A stretch of 64,000 nucleotides of DNA from Tilletia caries (lineage: Eukaryota; Basidiomycota; Exobasidiomycetes; Tilletiales; Tilletiaceae). Below are positions 43,211-52,899 of this stretch, piece by piece. The position numbers and the translations under genes are program-made. The stretch covers positions 496,001-560,000 of the forward strand of contig JALUTQ010000037.1 of the NCBI GenBank assembly GCA_032718865.1, written 5' to 3'. How positions within the stretch are numbered: the first letter of the stretch is position 1; every line of letters begins with the position of its first letter. The notes beneath the pieces were generated by a model. It saw nothing but the letters and a program-made list of their open reading frames with translations. It ran no database searches and had not been told where the DNA came from.

Positions 43211-44477
43211 GGCGGCCATTAAGTTCGCCCTTCTCCTAAACCTCCTTGTTCTTCTTCCTTTCGGTCTGAAGGCTACGGACTCGCGTGATTGCAGATGCTC
43301 GAGAAGGCTGCGTGATTCGCTCCGTGCAATGTGGGACCTACTTGGAGACACTGCGAGGAGCAAGATGGGACATCCGAATGAATGGAGACGGGGTTTTGAT
43401 GGGGTGGTTTTAGGACACCCATTGGAGCTTCTCTCAATCTTGACCGCTTCCAACCGCGCCGCTCTTCGTACCGTGCCCGCTGACAGATCGACCTGATCGG
43501 AAAAAAAAATCAGGTCCCGACCTGACCATGATTTGCGACGTTCTTGATCGACCTGGTTGTTGAGCGGATGAGGCCTATCGACACTTCACGCTTCACACAC
43601 CTGCAAACAAGACAGTCCGAGAAGGCGAGAACACACGCCCGCCTTTCTTCCTCAGTTACACACACTCCCCTCCGGTTAAAAGGAATGGCCGTCGCGCCTT
43701 GGTACATAGCGGGCACTCCGCACTATACTGTCTACCACCCATTGTTCCAGTAGTAGTCCATAATAATGCATAATGCATAATGGTCCATGAAGCATGAACG
43801 CATGAACCATAGTCCATAAGCCGCACACCGCCCCACAAAACATAAGTACTACATTCATATTGACTATTGACTGCAGGATTTGTAGATTCTGCGCTGATGC
43901 GCTGATGACCCGATGTTGCTTCTCTGGCATCCGCCTCTGACCGTCTGACATCTGACCAGTGACCTCTATCTGAGGATGAGAGTAGTATATGTATGTAGTT
44001 GAGCATTATTACATATTGGGAGCTCATTATCCTTTCCTTCCCTGCTGCAAGGGCAGATGCAGACGCCCCCCGACGCACCTTCGACCATCCGAGGCGCTGG
44101 CTTCCATCCTTCACCTTGACCCGGTTGCCGCTGTCCTGGAAGGTTGTGGAGGGCTTGAGACAAAGCAATGAAGCGATGAACGATGACATGAACCAAGTGT
44201 GAGTGTGCGAGTATGTGATGCCGAAAGGCCAGAACGCCTAGTACGGGCACACACGATACCGGCTCAACATGAGCCCCTCGCGAGCAAGCAGAGCTCGCCA
44301 CGACGCGCCGAACGCGCCCAAGAACGACCCATTTGGGCTACCCACGGCCAAGATTGGCTCAAGACACCACTGCCTCGACTTTTCGAGCACAGCTTTCCTG
44401 GGCGCGAAGCGCCCTCCCACAATATCCCAGCACGCATGCGAGCGTACTCACTCCCAGCAAGCCATCGCACGCGTACG
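43211..44477. other. Spacer between two retroelements, no supported gene
   Basis: This stretch holds the end of the old DNA element (to 43230) and an open frame (43240-43496) with unrecognised text (RRLRDSLRAMWDLLGD). At about 43750-43810 there are short iterations of CATAATGCATAATG and CATGAACGCATGAACC. No clear gene. Confidence 0.4.
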
Positions 44478-44736
44478 TATACTAGATGAACTAGCAGTGA
44501 GCAGCAAAGTGCAACCAGTGAAGTGTGAGTGAATGACGAGGAGAGAGAACTAAGTACAGGAGATGAGCTCGAGAAGGGTAACGATGAGAGCGAGGGAAAA
44601 GTGTGACGTGGGAAAAGTGGAAGGGAGTGGAGGCAGGGTGTTGCTATGCGGGATGCGTGAGGGAAAAGAGGGAAGTAGAGAAAAAGAGAACGAGATAAGA
44701 TAAGATAAAGAAGCCACATGGACCTCGTCCAGCACA
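44478..44736 (-). repeat. Element A 3' LTR
   Basis: 259 bp, uninterrupted copy. It contains a GATAAGATAAGATAAAG run near its 5' (element-strand) end. Confidence 0.9.
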
Positions 44737-44752
44737 TCCCCACCGACGGAAG

Positions 44753-44770
44753 ACGACTGTCCCGAGTCGT
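44753..44770 (-). promoter_or_regulatory. Element A pre-PPT hairpin
   Basis: The element strand reads ACGAC-TCGGGACA-GTCGT, a 5-bp stem hairpin, followed within 20 bases by the purine run GGTGGGGA and the LTR. The same sequence recurs in element C at 50534-50551. Confidence 0.75.
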
Positions 44771-44801
44771 TGACGGGGCAAGAATTGTAGGGGGTGAACG
44801 G

Positions 44802-46921
44802 TCAGCGAATGTGGATGGGAGGAAGCGCAGGAAGGTACGGATAGAGACGACATGGGAGGGATTGCGCGTGATGTTGAATGGGATATGTGTTCGAAGATGA
44901 TGCCGAGAACGACTGTTGAAGTTGGAAGGCGGAGAATGCGGCAAAGAGGTGTGCAAAGGCGATCGCGGGACCATTGAAAGTGGGAGAGTCCTGCAATACC
45001 AACTGGGGGGTAGGGTAAAGAGCAGAGGCCAGAGTAGCCACGGAAGACGGAGGCGACCGAGCGGCCGCGGAAACTGACGACTTGATGTTAGGGGTCTTGA
45101 TGGCGCACAGGTCGTCAACTGTCGGGGTGGAAAGGGATGGAGACGAGGGCGAGGCGATTGGCGGTCGGATGGGAGTCGAAGCAGAGACAGCAAGGTCAGA
45201 ACGTGCGCGAATCCATGCGGTCCGCATCCGAGCCGAAGCAAGAGTTGCAGTCGCCACGGCAGCGTCAACTACGGCCCGTCGCGCTACCAACCACGCATCT
45301 CGTGCTCGAGAAACTGCGACACGTGCGGAATCTGCGCGTGTTGATGTCTGGGTTCGGATCGTGTCGACGTTGATGACGACCGGCGCCGTATGTGAAGCTG
45401 CATCATCACCCAATGGCAAAGGAGACCCAGGAACGTGCCTTTGAGCCGTAACCGATGCCCTGGCATGATCAGGGTGAGGTGTGGATGCTACGACAGCGTA
45501 TCCGTTGTCGATGTATGCTGCACGATCGTCTGCCGACTAAGGATGGGCGCGGAGTAAGCCCCGGAGTGGGTTTCCCGGAGTTCCCCGACTAGTCGGGGCC
45601 TCACTCCGGGGGAGTACGGATTACGGAGTGCATTTTCGAGGATTTACTCCCGCTGATCGGATTCTGCAGGAGTACGGAGCGCAAGCCTATCATGTCCCCG
45701 GAGCGCGAAGTACGGCAAGGCCTGGAGCTAACTTTTCGCCGGAGTACGGAGTGACTAGCTCGAATGCCAGACGGAGTGCGGAGTTTCCCCGAAACGCCGG
45801 GGCGCTCCGGGGCCTTGCCCTTTTCAAAACCAGGTCGCAATTTTGAAAATTCAAGTCAGAAATGGGCATATTTTGCTCTGGTTTTCAAAAATTTGGCAAA
45901 AATTCTTTTCCAGATTTCTCATTTGGGGTTCATATTGTGTCTTGTTGAGCTCTACGACCGCCAACGATAATTCTGTCGAACAAACAAGTGGACGGAAGAG
46001 CGGCAACCAATGTAAGGGTCCATATTTCTCAAGTTTTGTAGGACCTCTGCGAACTTTCCCCGGAGTACGGAGTTTCGGGGGAGTAGTCGCGCTCCGTCAC
46101 CCTGGAGTACGGAGTGGACTCTGAAATTTTACTAAATTTAGCCGGAGTACGGAGCTGGCGCAATGAGATGGGGAGATTTTGTGCGGAGCGCGGAGTGGAG
46201 TTGGGGCGACTGCCTAAGAATGAGCGGAGTACGAAGCGCGAAAAAGCATCTCAAAATCAGCCGGAGTCAGCCGGAGTAGGGGCCCCGAAGTACGGAGCAC
46301 TCCGGGGCCCTCCGCGCCCATCCTTACTGCCGACGAAGTAATGTAGGGACGGGGGCCTTGGGCGGGGCAATCGGTGTCTGACCGCCTTGTGTCGTCGAGG
46401 CCACCACAGGAGACGCCAGCAGGACGAGGGTCGGGCACCGCAGGAGGAGAAGCGGCAGCCGGTGATGATGCATGCACCGAATGCGGTATGCACTTCGAAG
46501 CGGCAGGTGGTGTACATGTATGCGCTGGGGTGTCTTGGGCGACAGCTGCTTCAGATGAGATGGTGGTGTCGGAGGTTGTGATAGAATCGGGACAAGAGGA
46601 GGCCGGTTCCGATCCCAGTCCCGAAGTCAGTACCGAAGTGCTGCTCGGAACGGACGATGACGAAGTGGGGGTGTGAGTCGCCGCGGACGAGCTCTTTGAT
46701 GAAGGAGGGGTGCTCTCCGAGGAGCGCGGAGGAAGAGGCGTCAACGAACCGGGCAATGTCGGCAATGGAGGTGCTGAGGAATGTGTGGTGTCTGATGCGA
46801 CGAGAGCGGCGTATGAAAAGGTGCGAGGCGCGGCGGTGGTTGGGGTCATCGCCTCGGACGAGTCGGAGGAAGTGATAGTAGAAGCCCCGCGCGCTTCTCC
46901 TCCCGTAGCTCCTGTAAGCAC
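44802..46921 (-). pseudogene. Element A second ORF (Ser/Thr/Pro- then Ala/Arg-rich), disrupted by a hAT-like MITE
   Basis: The frame runs from about 46921 (STITSSDSSEAMTPTTAAPR, FSYAALVASDTTHSS) to GPRPYITSS at the MITE junction, and resumes at 45537. Removing the MITE and one 8-bp duplication restores a single frame: ITSS-ADDRAAYIDNGYAVVA..PLPLGDDAASHTAP, a helical Ala/Arg stretch (RARDAWLVARRAVVDAAVAT), and a stop at 44802. It lies in a different frame from the FHA-like ORF just upstream and overlaps its end, so it may be its frameshifted or spliced continuation. Function unknown. Confidence 0.6.
45538..46326. mobile_element. hAT-like MITE filled with GGAGTACGGAG motifs
   Basis: The ends TAAGGATGGGCGCGGAG (45538 on) and its complement CTCCGCGCCCATCCTTA (to 46326) are perfect inverted repeats. 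The 8-bp target duplication is CTGCCGAC (45530-45537 and 46327-46334). An 8-bp duplication with such ends fits the hAT superfamily. The 789-bp interior has many copies of (C)GGAGTACGGAG and its complement, and no transposase. It interrupts the element A ORF. Confidence 0.9.
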
Positions 46922-47289
46922 CCCCTGAGCGCGAGGAGCTCTTGGTCTACGCCGCAGCGAAGCTGTATGACCTCCGTCTCGACCAGGAAACGCACCGCAG
47001 TCTTGAGGTTGTGGCGACGTTGCGGAAAAGCAACGATGTCACCGTCGTGGAGAAGGGAAGAGGTTGAGCCGAGAATCTGGTGATTCAGGTAAATGCCCAA
47101 ACCAGAACGTAAGGAACGAATGGTGGGAACGTCATCGACAAGCTTGACAGAGGCTTTGGCCTCGAGGAAGAATGACAGTTGGAGGAGGTCGTCGTCGATC
47201 ATGTTGCGGTTCGACAAACGAGGGTGAAGAACGAAGGAGAACGGCGCGTAGGTCGAGTCGAGAGGCGTGAACCGGAGGACGGTGAACAT
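46846..47289 (-). CDS. Element A FHA-like domain ORF
   Basis: From MFTVLRFTPLDSTYAPFSF the frame runs 147 residues. The pattern RLSNRNMIDDDLLQLSFFLE, then VKLVDDVPTIRSLRSGLGIY, then LNHQILGSTSSLLHDGDIVA, matches the layout of a forkhead-associated domain (strand, S/N turn, strand with G-x-Y-x-N, then L-x-D-G-D-x-I). FHA domains bind phosphothreonine peptides. The usual Arg and Ser of the peptide site are not clearly placed, so this is FHA-like by pattern only. An upstream in-frame extension to 47451 exists. A second element in this window (C) has a similar ORF at the same position. Confidence 0.6.
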   Translation of the reverse strand: MFTVLRFTPLDSTYAPFSFVLHPRLSNRNMIDDDLLQLSFFLEAKASVKLVDDVPTIRSLRSGLGIYLNHQILGSTSSLLHDGDIVAFPQRRHNLKTAVRFLVETEVIQLRCGVDQELLALRGCLQELREEKRAGLLLSLPPTRPRR

Positions 47290-47645
47290 GTCGCAAAAGG
47301 CGTGCTTGGGCGTGAAGACCGGTCCAGGGAAAGCGGGGGGAGATGCCTCAACCTCAACGCACCTACTGGAGAGCCGATGAAGCCGCGGAGGAAGGCCGAA
47401 AGGTTGGGCGCGACGCGCGTGTTGGAAGAAGATTATGGAGCGATGGTACAAAGACCGGAGCCGGTGAAGCAGGAGAAGAAGACTCGGAGTGAATGATTCT
47501 TGAGAGTAAGTGTGTGAAAAGGATCAAAGAAGAGTGAGGGCAAAGGGGGTGGGGAGAAGGTCGAAGGGCGAGGGAAATGGTGGTGGCGGGTGGGTTGCTC
47601 AGCCTGCGTCGTTCGCTTAGCAGAGCAGATCTACTCTCATCACCA

Positions 47646-47896
47646 TATACTAGATGAACTAGCAGTGAGCAGCAAAGTGCAACCAGTGAAGTGTGAGTGA
47701 ATGACGAGGAGAGAGAACTAAGTACAGGAGATGAGCTCGAGAAGGGTAACGATGAGAGCGAGGGAAAAGTGTGACGTGGGAAAAGTGGAAGGGAGTGGAG
47801 GCAGGGTGTTGCTATGCGGGATGCGTGAGGGAAAAGAGGGAAGTAGAGAAAAAGAGAACGAGATAAGATAAGATAAAGAAGCCACATGGACCTCGT
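47646..47896 (-). repeat. Element A 5' LTR, split by element B
   Basis: It matches the 3' LTR up to GACCTCGT. The last LTR bases (CCAGCACA) follow the second copy of GACCTCGT at 50972-50979. Confidence 0.88.
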
Positions 47897-48343
47897 CAAG
47901 GCTCGGCAACTATATTCACTATGTAACTATGATAACTATATAGTTATAACTTATAGTGATAACTTGACTATACTTTGGGCGGCGAAGCCGTCTAGAAAAA
48001 ATAGTAGCTATAACTTTTTCAGATCGGCGCGGAGTAACTAATAGTTGAAATAGTTATGAAAAATCCCATTTGGCTGATATATCCACTAGATAGTCACTAT
48101 GTAGTAGCTCCAGCTACTCCAAGTCACATATAGTCGCTATCTGAGTTACTCATAGCCACATATAGTGACTATTTCAACCAAATGTAACTTTTTGTGTTGG
48201 ACAGGGGCTGGCTGAGACAGCTGCTGGATAGTTACTATATAGTAGCTCCAGTCACTTATAGCCACATATAGTGACTATGTCGATCTCACTTTGTGCTGAA
48301 CTAGTCACAGGTAGCTACTGGAAGTGACTATAGTGGCTATTTC

Positions 48344-48573
48344 TGTGCTATCGGTACTGTCGACCCGACGTTCCGATATCTTATCTTATCTCCCTTCCTT
48401 CTCTTTCTCTTCCTTCTCGCTACTTCCCTCCACATCTCTTCTCTCGGCCGTAGCTCTCTCTCTTCCTCTCTTGTCACCTTCGCATTGCTCACCACTGTAC
48501 TTAGCATCGACATCGAATCACTTTACCCTTGACTTACTGTTTGCTGGCAGCTGTCCATAGCTTGTCCAGTACA
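48344..48573 (+). repeat. Element C 5' LTR
   Basis: 230 bp with TG..CA ends. It contains ATCTTATCTTATCTCCC and a long CT-rich tract. Confidence 0.95.
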
Positions 48574-48587
48574 TGGTGATGAGAGTA
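48574..48587 (+). promoter_or_regulatory. Element C primer-binding site
   Basis: TGGTGATGAGAGTA starts at the first base after the LTR. Its first 13 bases are identical to the start of the gypsy and element A primer-binding sites. Confidence 0.85.
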
Positions 48588-48719
48588 AATTTGTTCCTCA
48601 AGAACTGATCGGCAGCGCTCTCTGTGTGCCTCATTCCCCCCCTCCCTGGCCCTCCCACCCCATCTCTTCCTCTACGCTGCGTCGCTGCTCAACACTTCGA
48701 CCTTCTACTTCCTTCAAAA

Positions 48720-49559
48720 ATGCCCGTCTCTGTTACAGTGCGACCATGGCCATCGTCCGAAGCCGCCCACTCTTTCCTTCTTTGTAACGACAGTGATGTG
48801 GCTAGGATCACGTCCGGCCCATCCGCGCACCGCACGTACGTCGGGGATGTGTTCCTGCACAACGGTCGCCCTTATCTCCAAGCAGTCTCTCCCGCCTTCG
48901 ACATGTACATCAACAATTGTGCGCAGCCCCTCCCCACTCTTCGCGGCTCTGTTCTGCTTCAAGACGAGGACCGGCTTCACATCGCCTCCCAAGACTCCTC
49001 GTCCCATGAAGAAACCCTTCTCATCAAGGTGGCCAAACACACCCCACCTCTTACACAGCCATCCGACCCGCTACTTCCTGCAGACCGACATCTTGTCAAG
49101 GTGGAGCACGAGCCATCCTTCAGAGCGCCGTCCCCTCTATCGCCGCTCCCACCCGTATCACCGACGCACTCATCCCCGGCTCGAATTTGCCCGTCGCCGC
49201 CGGCCTTGGCATCGCCTCCGATCTGTACTCCATATGGGGAGATCATCGATGCGCTGCGCGAGCGGATGCGGGGTGACCAGTCAACTCCTGAACCGCCCAA
49301 CTCTGGATCGCGGCAACCTTCAACGGCGGCGGCTTCCATTGTGGTACCATCTTCGGCCCCAACAACTGAGGCATCGCGCGACGGCCCATCTCCCACTTCT
49401 CCTCGTCCGCGTAGTCCGACTTCTCTGTCCAGCGCATCTCTTCCGAAGTGGGCGCTCGTTTCACTCAGTTCCAGACAAGACCTCCAGACCGAATCCCGAA
49501 AGGAGCTCAGGACATCGCCCTCAGCATCGTCGACTTCGTCACCACTCGCCCCCACATAA
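48720..49559 (+). CDS. Element C FHA-like domain ORF
   Basis: 279 residues from MPVSVTVRPWPSSEAAHSFL. The first 110 residues (VARITSGPSAHRTYVGDVFL, YLQAVSPAFDMYINNCAQPL, LRGSVLLQDEDRLHIASQ) follow the same strand plan as the element A ORF, including a Y-I-N turn and L-x-D-E-D-x-L, as in FHA domains. The rest is Pro/Ser-rich (PSPLSPLPPVSPTHSSP). After the TAA, coding-like text resumes in another frame (LDVVIARVRSAWFHLRLEIM, about 49720-49780). It is not related to Gag or Pol. The role is unknown; it may be a phosphopeptide-binding adaptor. Confidence 0.6.
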   Translation: MPVSVTVRPWPSSEAAHSFLLCNDSDVARITSGPSAHRTYVGDVFLHNGRPYLQAVSPAFDMYINNCAQPLPTLRGSVLLQDEDRLHIASQDSSSHEETLLIKVAKHTPPLTQPSDPLLPADRHLVKVEHEPSFRAPSPLSPLPPVSPTHSSPARICPSPPALASPPICTPYGEIIDALRERMRGDQSTPEPPNSGSRQPSTAAASIVVPSSAPTTEASRDGPSPTSPRPRSPTSLSSASLPKWALVSLSSRQDLQTESRKELRTSPSASSTSSPLAPT

Positions 49560-50533
49560 TTTGACCTCAACGGTTAACCTCGACGCATGCAGCTTCAACG
49601 ACCCAACTTCGGTATCCACTTCAGGACTCGCACTCCCTTCTTCTTCGGCCATCGATGCTCCCCTTATCCCCGGCCGGGTACCTACAACGTCCTCACCAGG
49701 GTCAAGCGCCAGTTCCCTTGACGTGGTGATCGCACGCGTGCGCTCCGCCTGGTTTCACCTACGTCTCGAGATCATGAGCCTGGGTTTTGAGACTGCGGCG
49801 TCCTGCAACTCTGGCTCAGACCGTGCCTCCACATCCGACCTCTCCGCGCCGCTCATGTCGTACTGGACTTCAGCATCCATATTGGCACCGACCTCGACCG
49901 TCACCGACGCTTGCCCGACTGCCAACTGCATGCATGCCTGCAGGGAACCCCATCTCTCTGAGGATGTCGCTTTGCAACGCGTGGGATCAGCTCTTTGGTG
50001 CTGTGTGGCCGCGCGCCTACATGGCCCTGCTTTTCTCACGCCCACGACCGCAAGATCGCGCCAGTCTGGTCGGCACCATTTGCGCGGAGGTCAGCTATTT
50101 GAGGTGACGAGCACCCGTCATCCAACATATCGAGTCGACAGTGCATCTTCACGCAGAGCTGTTGACTCTCAGACACACCTCCGGACGCACTCACGCACCT
50201 CCGGACAAGCACATCATACCATTGCGTCTGGCTACGATCTCCACAACACCCCTTCCGTCCATACTCCACCTGCACGACTGCCGCATCACTGCTTCTCTCG
50301 TTGCCTGCCCACAAAACTCTCGCCTCTTTCCGCTTTCTACGCATTGAACGACTGCATCGCATCCACAGCAACTTCTCCATTCACCTCGGTACTGACTTCG
50401 GTACTGGGGTACTGACGTGTTCCACACTTCCTGGCAGACACACTGCTACGGTCACCCTGCCACTCCACGCCCTTCATTCTTCTTTGCGTTTCAGCTTCAC
50501 GCGCGTCGCGACTCGCGGAGTTGCACCTCTTGG

Positions 50534-50551
50534 ACGACTCGGGACAGTCGT
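50534..50551 (+). promoter_or_regulatory. Element C pre-PPT hairpin
   Basis: ACGAC-TCGGGACA-GTCGT forms a 5-bp stem and lies 18 bp before the 3' LTR. It is base-for-base the hairpin of element A and similar to that of the gypsy element. The intervening stretch TCTCTTTTTGGGCGATGA holds only a weak purine run. Confidence 0.75.
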
Positions 50552-50568
50552 CTCTTTTTGGGCGATGA

Positions 50569-50798
50569 TGTGCTATCGGTACTGTCAACCCGACGTTCCG
50601 ATATCTTATCTTATCTCCCTTCCTTCTCTTTCTCTTCCTTCTCGCTACTTCCCTCCACATCTCTTCTCTCGGCCGTAGCTCTCTCTCTTCCTCTCTTGTC
50701 ACCTTCGCATTGCTCACCACTGTACTTAGCATCGACATCGAATCACTTTACCCTTGACTTACTGTTTGCTGGCAGCTATCCATAGCTTGTCCAGTACA
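50569..50798 (+). repeat. Element C 3' LTR
   Basis: This is the 230-bp partner of the LTR at 48344-48573, with two apparent transitions. Confidence 0.95.
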
Positions 50799-50987
50799 AT
50801 TTCAGCGAAAAAGCCAACGAAAATTTCGCATGGCTGAAATAGTAACTATTAGTTTTTATAGTAGCTATATCTCACTTGACTATACTATTTCCCGCCGAGG
50901 TGACCACTCACTATAACTTGACTATACTATTTCGCAGAAAAGTGGTAACTCTAGTAGCTTGCCGAGCCTTGGACCTCGTCCAGCACA

Positions 50988-51473
50988 AGAAGTTTGTTCC
51001 GGCGGTGGGGATGTACTGGATGGCTCAGACTCGACTCCAGACTCGGCTCTCAATCCTTACTAGTAGACTCGAGACTTCTCAGACCCAGACTCTTCAGACC
51101 CACTTTTCCCAGTTCGCTTTCCCGCGCTCGCGCCACGCGCTCGCCAGTCGCCACGCGTCTCCTCCTTTCTTGCTTCCAGATCACTGCGCAACGTCGTGGC
51201 ACTTCTCTCTTCTGCTCTCACGCTCCAATTCCCCCGCCTATAAAACGGCTCCTCCCCATTGTACCCATAGAGAAATCCACAGCTTTTGACACAGATCTTT
51301 CTATTAGTATAGTCTCGACTATCGGCTCAGGGTCCGCAATCTCCTTCGCTTCGGACGCGTTGGAATTGCTGCTCCCTTTCGCCAAGAAGGTTCTGTCGGC
51401 TAAAGGTTTCATTTCACTAATTACTCCGCACCCGCATACAGGTGAATCCTTATCCAGCTGCACTCTAGCATAT
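50988..51473 (+). repeat. Possible additional LTR ending at a primer-binding site
   Basis: The sequence ends CTCTAGCATA and is directly followed by TGGTGATGAGAGTG, as LTRs are in this window. A TATAAAAC box lies at about 51240. No partner LTR is visible, so this is a candidate solo or truncated LTR. Confidence 0.4.
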
Positions 51474-51545
51474 GGTGATGAGAGTGGGATTCGAACCCAC
51501 GCCCTTTCGGATTACGGCTAGCCGCGTCACCCCTCCTCGGCACCC
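51474..51545 (-). tRNA. tRNA 3'-half-like sequence matching the retroelement primer-binding sites
   Basis: On the minus strand the T-arm GTGGG-TTCGAAT-CCCAC is perfect. It is followed by the acceptor half TCTCATC, discriminator A and an encoded CCA. Upstream, CCGAAAGG looks like a long variable arm of a Ser/Leu-type tRNA. I cannot find the matching 5' acceptor strand (GATGAGA) or a normal anticodon arm, and no T-run terminator follows. It is therefore probably a truncated or pseudo-tRNA. CCA is not normally encoded in eukaryotic tRNA genes, which suggests copying from a mature tRNA, for example during reverse transcription. Confidence 0.55.
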
Positions 51546-52899
51546 ACTGGCCGATCAATGCACGGCCCTGCCCGACAACAGATTCCAGGCGACCGTTAGC
51601 TCTGTTGCGACTACCTAGTACCTGCTGCCCCCTATCAACGAAGCCCAAGCCCCAACCGCTTTGTGACTTCAAACTCCGACATCTTCAACGGTCACACAAC
51701 ACCTACACGAGCTTCCGGAAGATGCCTCTCTGCCCTCCGCTTCGATTCCGCGAACGACCATCATCTCGATTGCCCTAATGCAGCCGCGGGCATGTCGTAC
51801 CAACTACCACACGCAGAATTAGCGTCACGATCACCCTCACTTTCACACCGGAACCACCCCATCTTCGAGCTCTGGCGCCTTAAAGACACATTGTGTCCCA
51901 CCCACACACGCGAGCAGGCCTCTTCCGTTCCTCCCTTCAGCTCATGGAGTCCGAGAGCAACCGCCAGGCCTGTACCCGAGTCCGAGCCAAGCGCCCAAGC
52001 CGGTCTTCACGGACGAAAACTCCCGACACCGGTTCGAGGACCAGTGAACACGGAACTCAACCTTCGTCACTAGGGCACCCTCTCTCTCCGATAACCCCAT
52101 TTACCATTTCCTAAAAAGCAACAACAGCATCGCGCGCCGCCTCGTGTGGCTCCATACCTCTCGACTCCTCATCTCTTCCTACGTCCAAGTCTCTCCAATC
52201 AGGCGACATGTGCACGGTCCTTTCGAAACAGTGGCGGTCAAGGAACCCTCTCCATATCGTTAGCGGGACGGGGCCAGACAAGAGAAGCAGGCAGCAGATG
52301 CAACAGAGGCCGATCTGACTGCTTCAAAACCACCTTCCCAACATCCCTGACGTGTCCTCCACATATTGTTATGCTCCCACGGTGGGCGATCTTTATTTCT
52401 CGCTAGATCAGCAATTGACACCCCAAGTACAAAAAAAAAGGGCGTTTCTAATGGCCGCCCCGGGGCGGCCCTCCAATTGAGCCCGCCCCCCCTAGCACCG
52501 CTGTTTTCCGGACACAAAAGCGCCCCCGGTCTTCATAGCGTGATCACCAATCACCAACTACACTCCTAACGTGTCGATATGCGAGCCGTGAGATAAGATT
52601 ACATAATTGATAGTGACCCGGCTGTGGGCCGGAGGATTCCCCAGTCTCTGCCTCCGGGATTTATTCGGACGCCTCGTCGGCCGTCGACGCCTACAGCTTC
52701 CTCGAGTCTGGATGGTATGCCGTATGGCCGAGTCATCGTCTGCTTGTAATAAAGCGCCCCTTTCGTACCACCTTCACCTCTCCCTTTCACTTTTGGATGG
52801 TCTGCGAGCAGCTCATCGCTCACCGTTCTCGTCAAGGCGTACCCAGGCTGCAGTCGAGCGTGAATTTAGCGCTGGAAGTCTGCTTTGAAGTCGTTGTTA
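51546..52899. other. No supported gene; contains a GC palindrome
   Basis: Short open frames only. At 52453-52470, GGCCGCCCCGGGGCGGCC is a perfect 18-nt palindrome in the context TAATGGCCGCCCC. It is related to the module of the old DNA transposon at 36205, and a run of nine A and AAGGGCG precede it. It may be an end of a related element. Confidence 0.45.

Larger units (their letters stand above)
35460..43230. mobile_element. Old DNA transposon (non-autonomous, 9-bp target duplication) split by the gypsy element
   Basis: The 9-bp direct repeat TTCTCCTAA stands at 35451-35459 and again at 43231-43239. Just inside it are inverted ends GGGCGAACTT (35460-35469) and AAGTTCGCCC (43221-43230). Removing the gypsy element leaves about 1.05 kb without a transposase. 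A 9-bp duplication with short ends is typical of MULE-like elements. The interior holds a (TTCC)n tract (about 35698-35715), a second TAAGGGCGAACT, and a palindromic module TAATGGCCGCCCTAGGGCGG at 36205-36224. An inverted second copy of this module is the gypsy insertion site. Class assignment is inferred from the duplication length. Confidence 0.6.
48344..50798 (+). mobile_element. Element C: non-autonomous LTR retrotransposon (2455 bp) with FHA-like ORF
   Basis: The LTRs (230 bp; 48344-48573 and 50569-50798) start TGTGCTATCGG and end CCAGTACA. By eye they differ at two sites (GTCGACC/GTCAACC and AGCTGTCC/AGCTATCC). The target duplication is ATTTC (48339-48343 and 50799-50803). The primer-binding site TGGTGATGAGAGTA follows the 5' LTR at 48574. 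No pol genes are present. It is inserted in element B. Confidence 0.95.
47897..50971. mobile_element. Element B: hAT-like MITE filled with TAGTGACTAT-type motifs, itself split by element C
   Basis: The ends CAAGGCTCGGCAA (47897 on) and TTGCCGAGCCTTG (to 50971) are inverted repeats. The 8-bp target duplication is GACCTCGT (47889-47896 and 50972-50979), and it lies in the 5' LTR of element A. Without element C it is about 615 bp. The interior repeats ATAGTCACTA, TAGTGACTAT, TAGTAGCT and TATAGTTATA many times and has no transposase. Confidence 0.88.
44478..50987 (-). mobile_element. Element A: non-autonomous LTR retrotransposon with FHA-like ORF, carrying nested insertions
   Basis: The 3' LTR is 44478-44736. 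The 5' LTR is 47646-47896, completed after the nested element at 50980-50987 (CAGCACA end). On the element strand the LTR starts TGTGCTGGACGAGG and ends CTAGTATA. The primer-binding site TGGTGATGAGAGTAG (47645-47631) and a hairpin plus purine tract (44770-44737) are the same type as in the gypsy element. No protease, RT or integrase is present. The two LTR copies look identical. No 5-bp target duplication is visible (flanks GTACG and AGAAG), so the ends may derive from recombination. Confidence 0.8.

Noticed and set aside
48793..50415. 540-codon plus-strand open frame in element C
   Set aside because: Its first 250 codons overlap the FHA-like ORF out of frame and are Arg/Pro/Ser-rich shadow text. 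Only the part after about 49570 has coding character.
51474..51545. Functional tRNA gene
   Set aside because: No 5' acceptor strand, no normal anticodon arm and no T-run terminator could be found; it is listed as a tRNA-like fragment instead.
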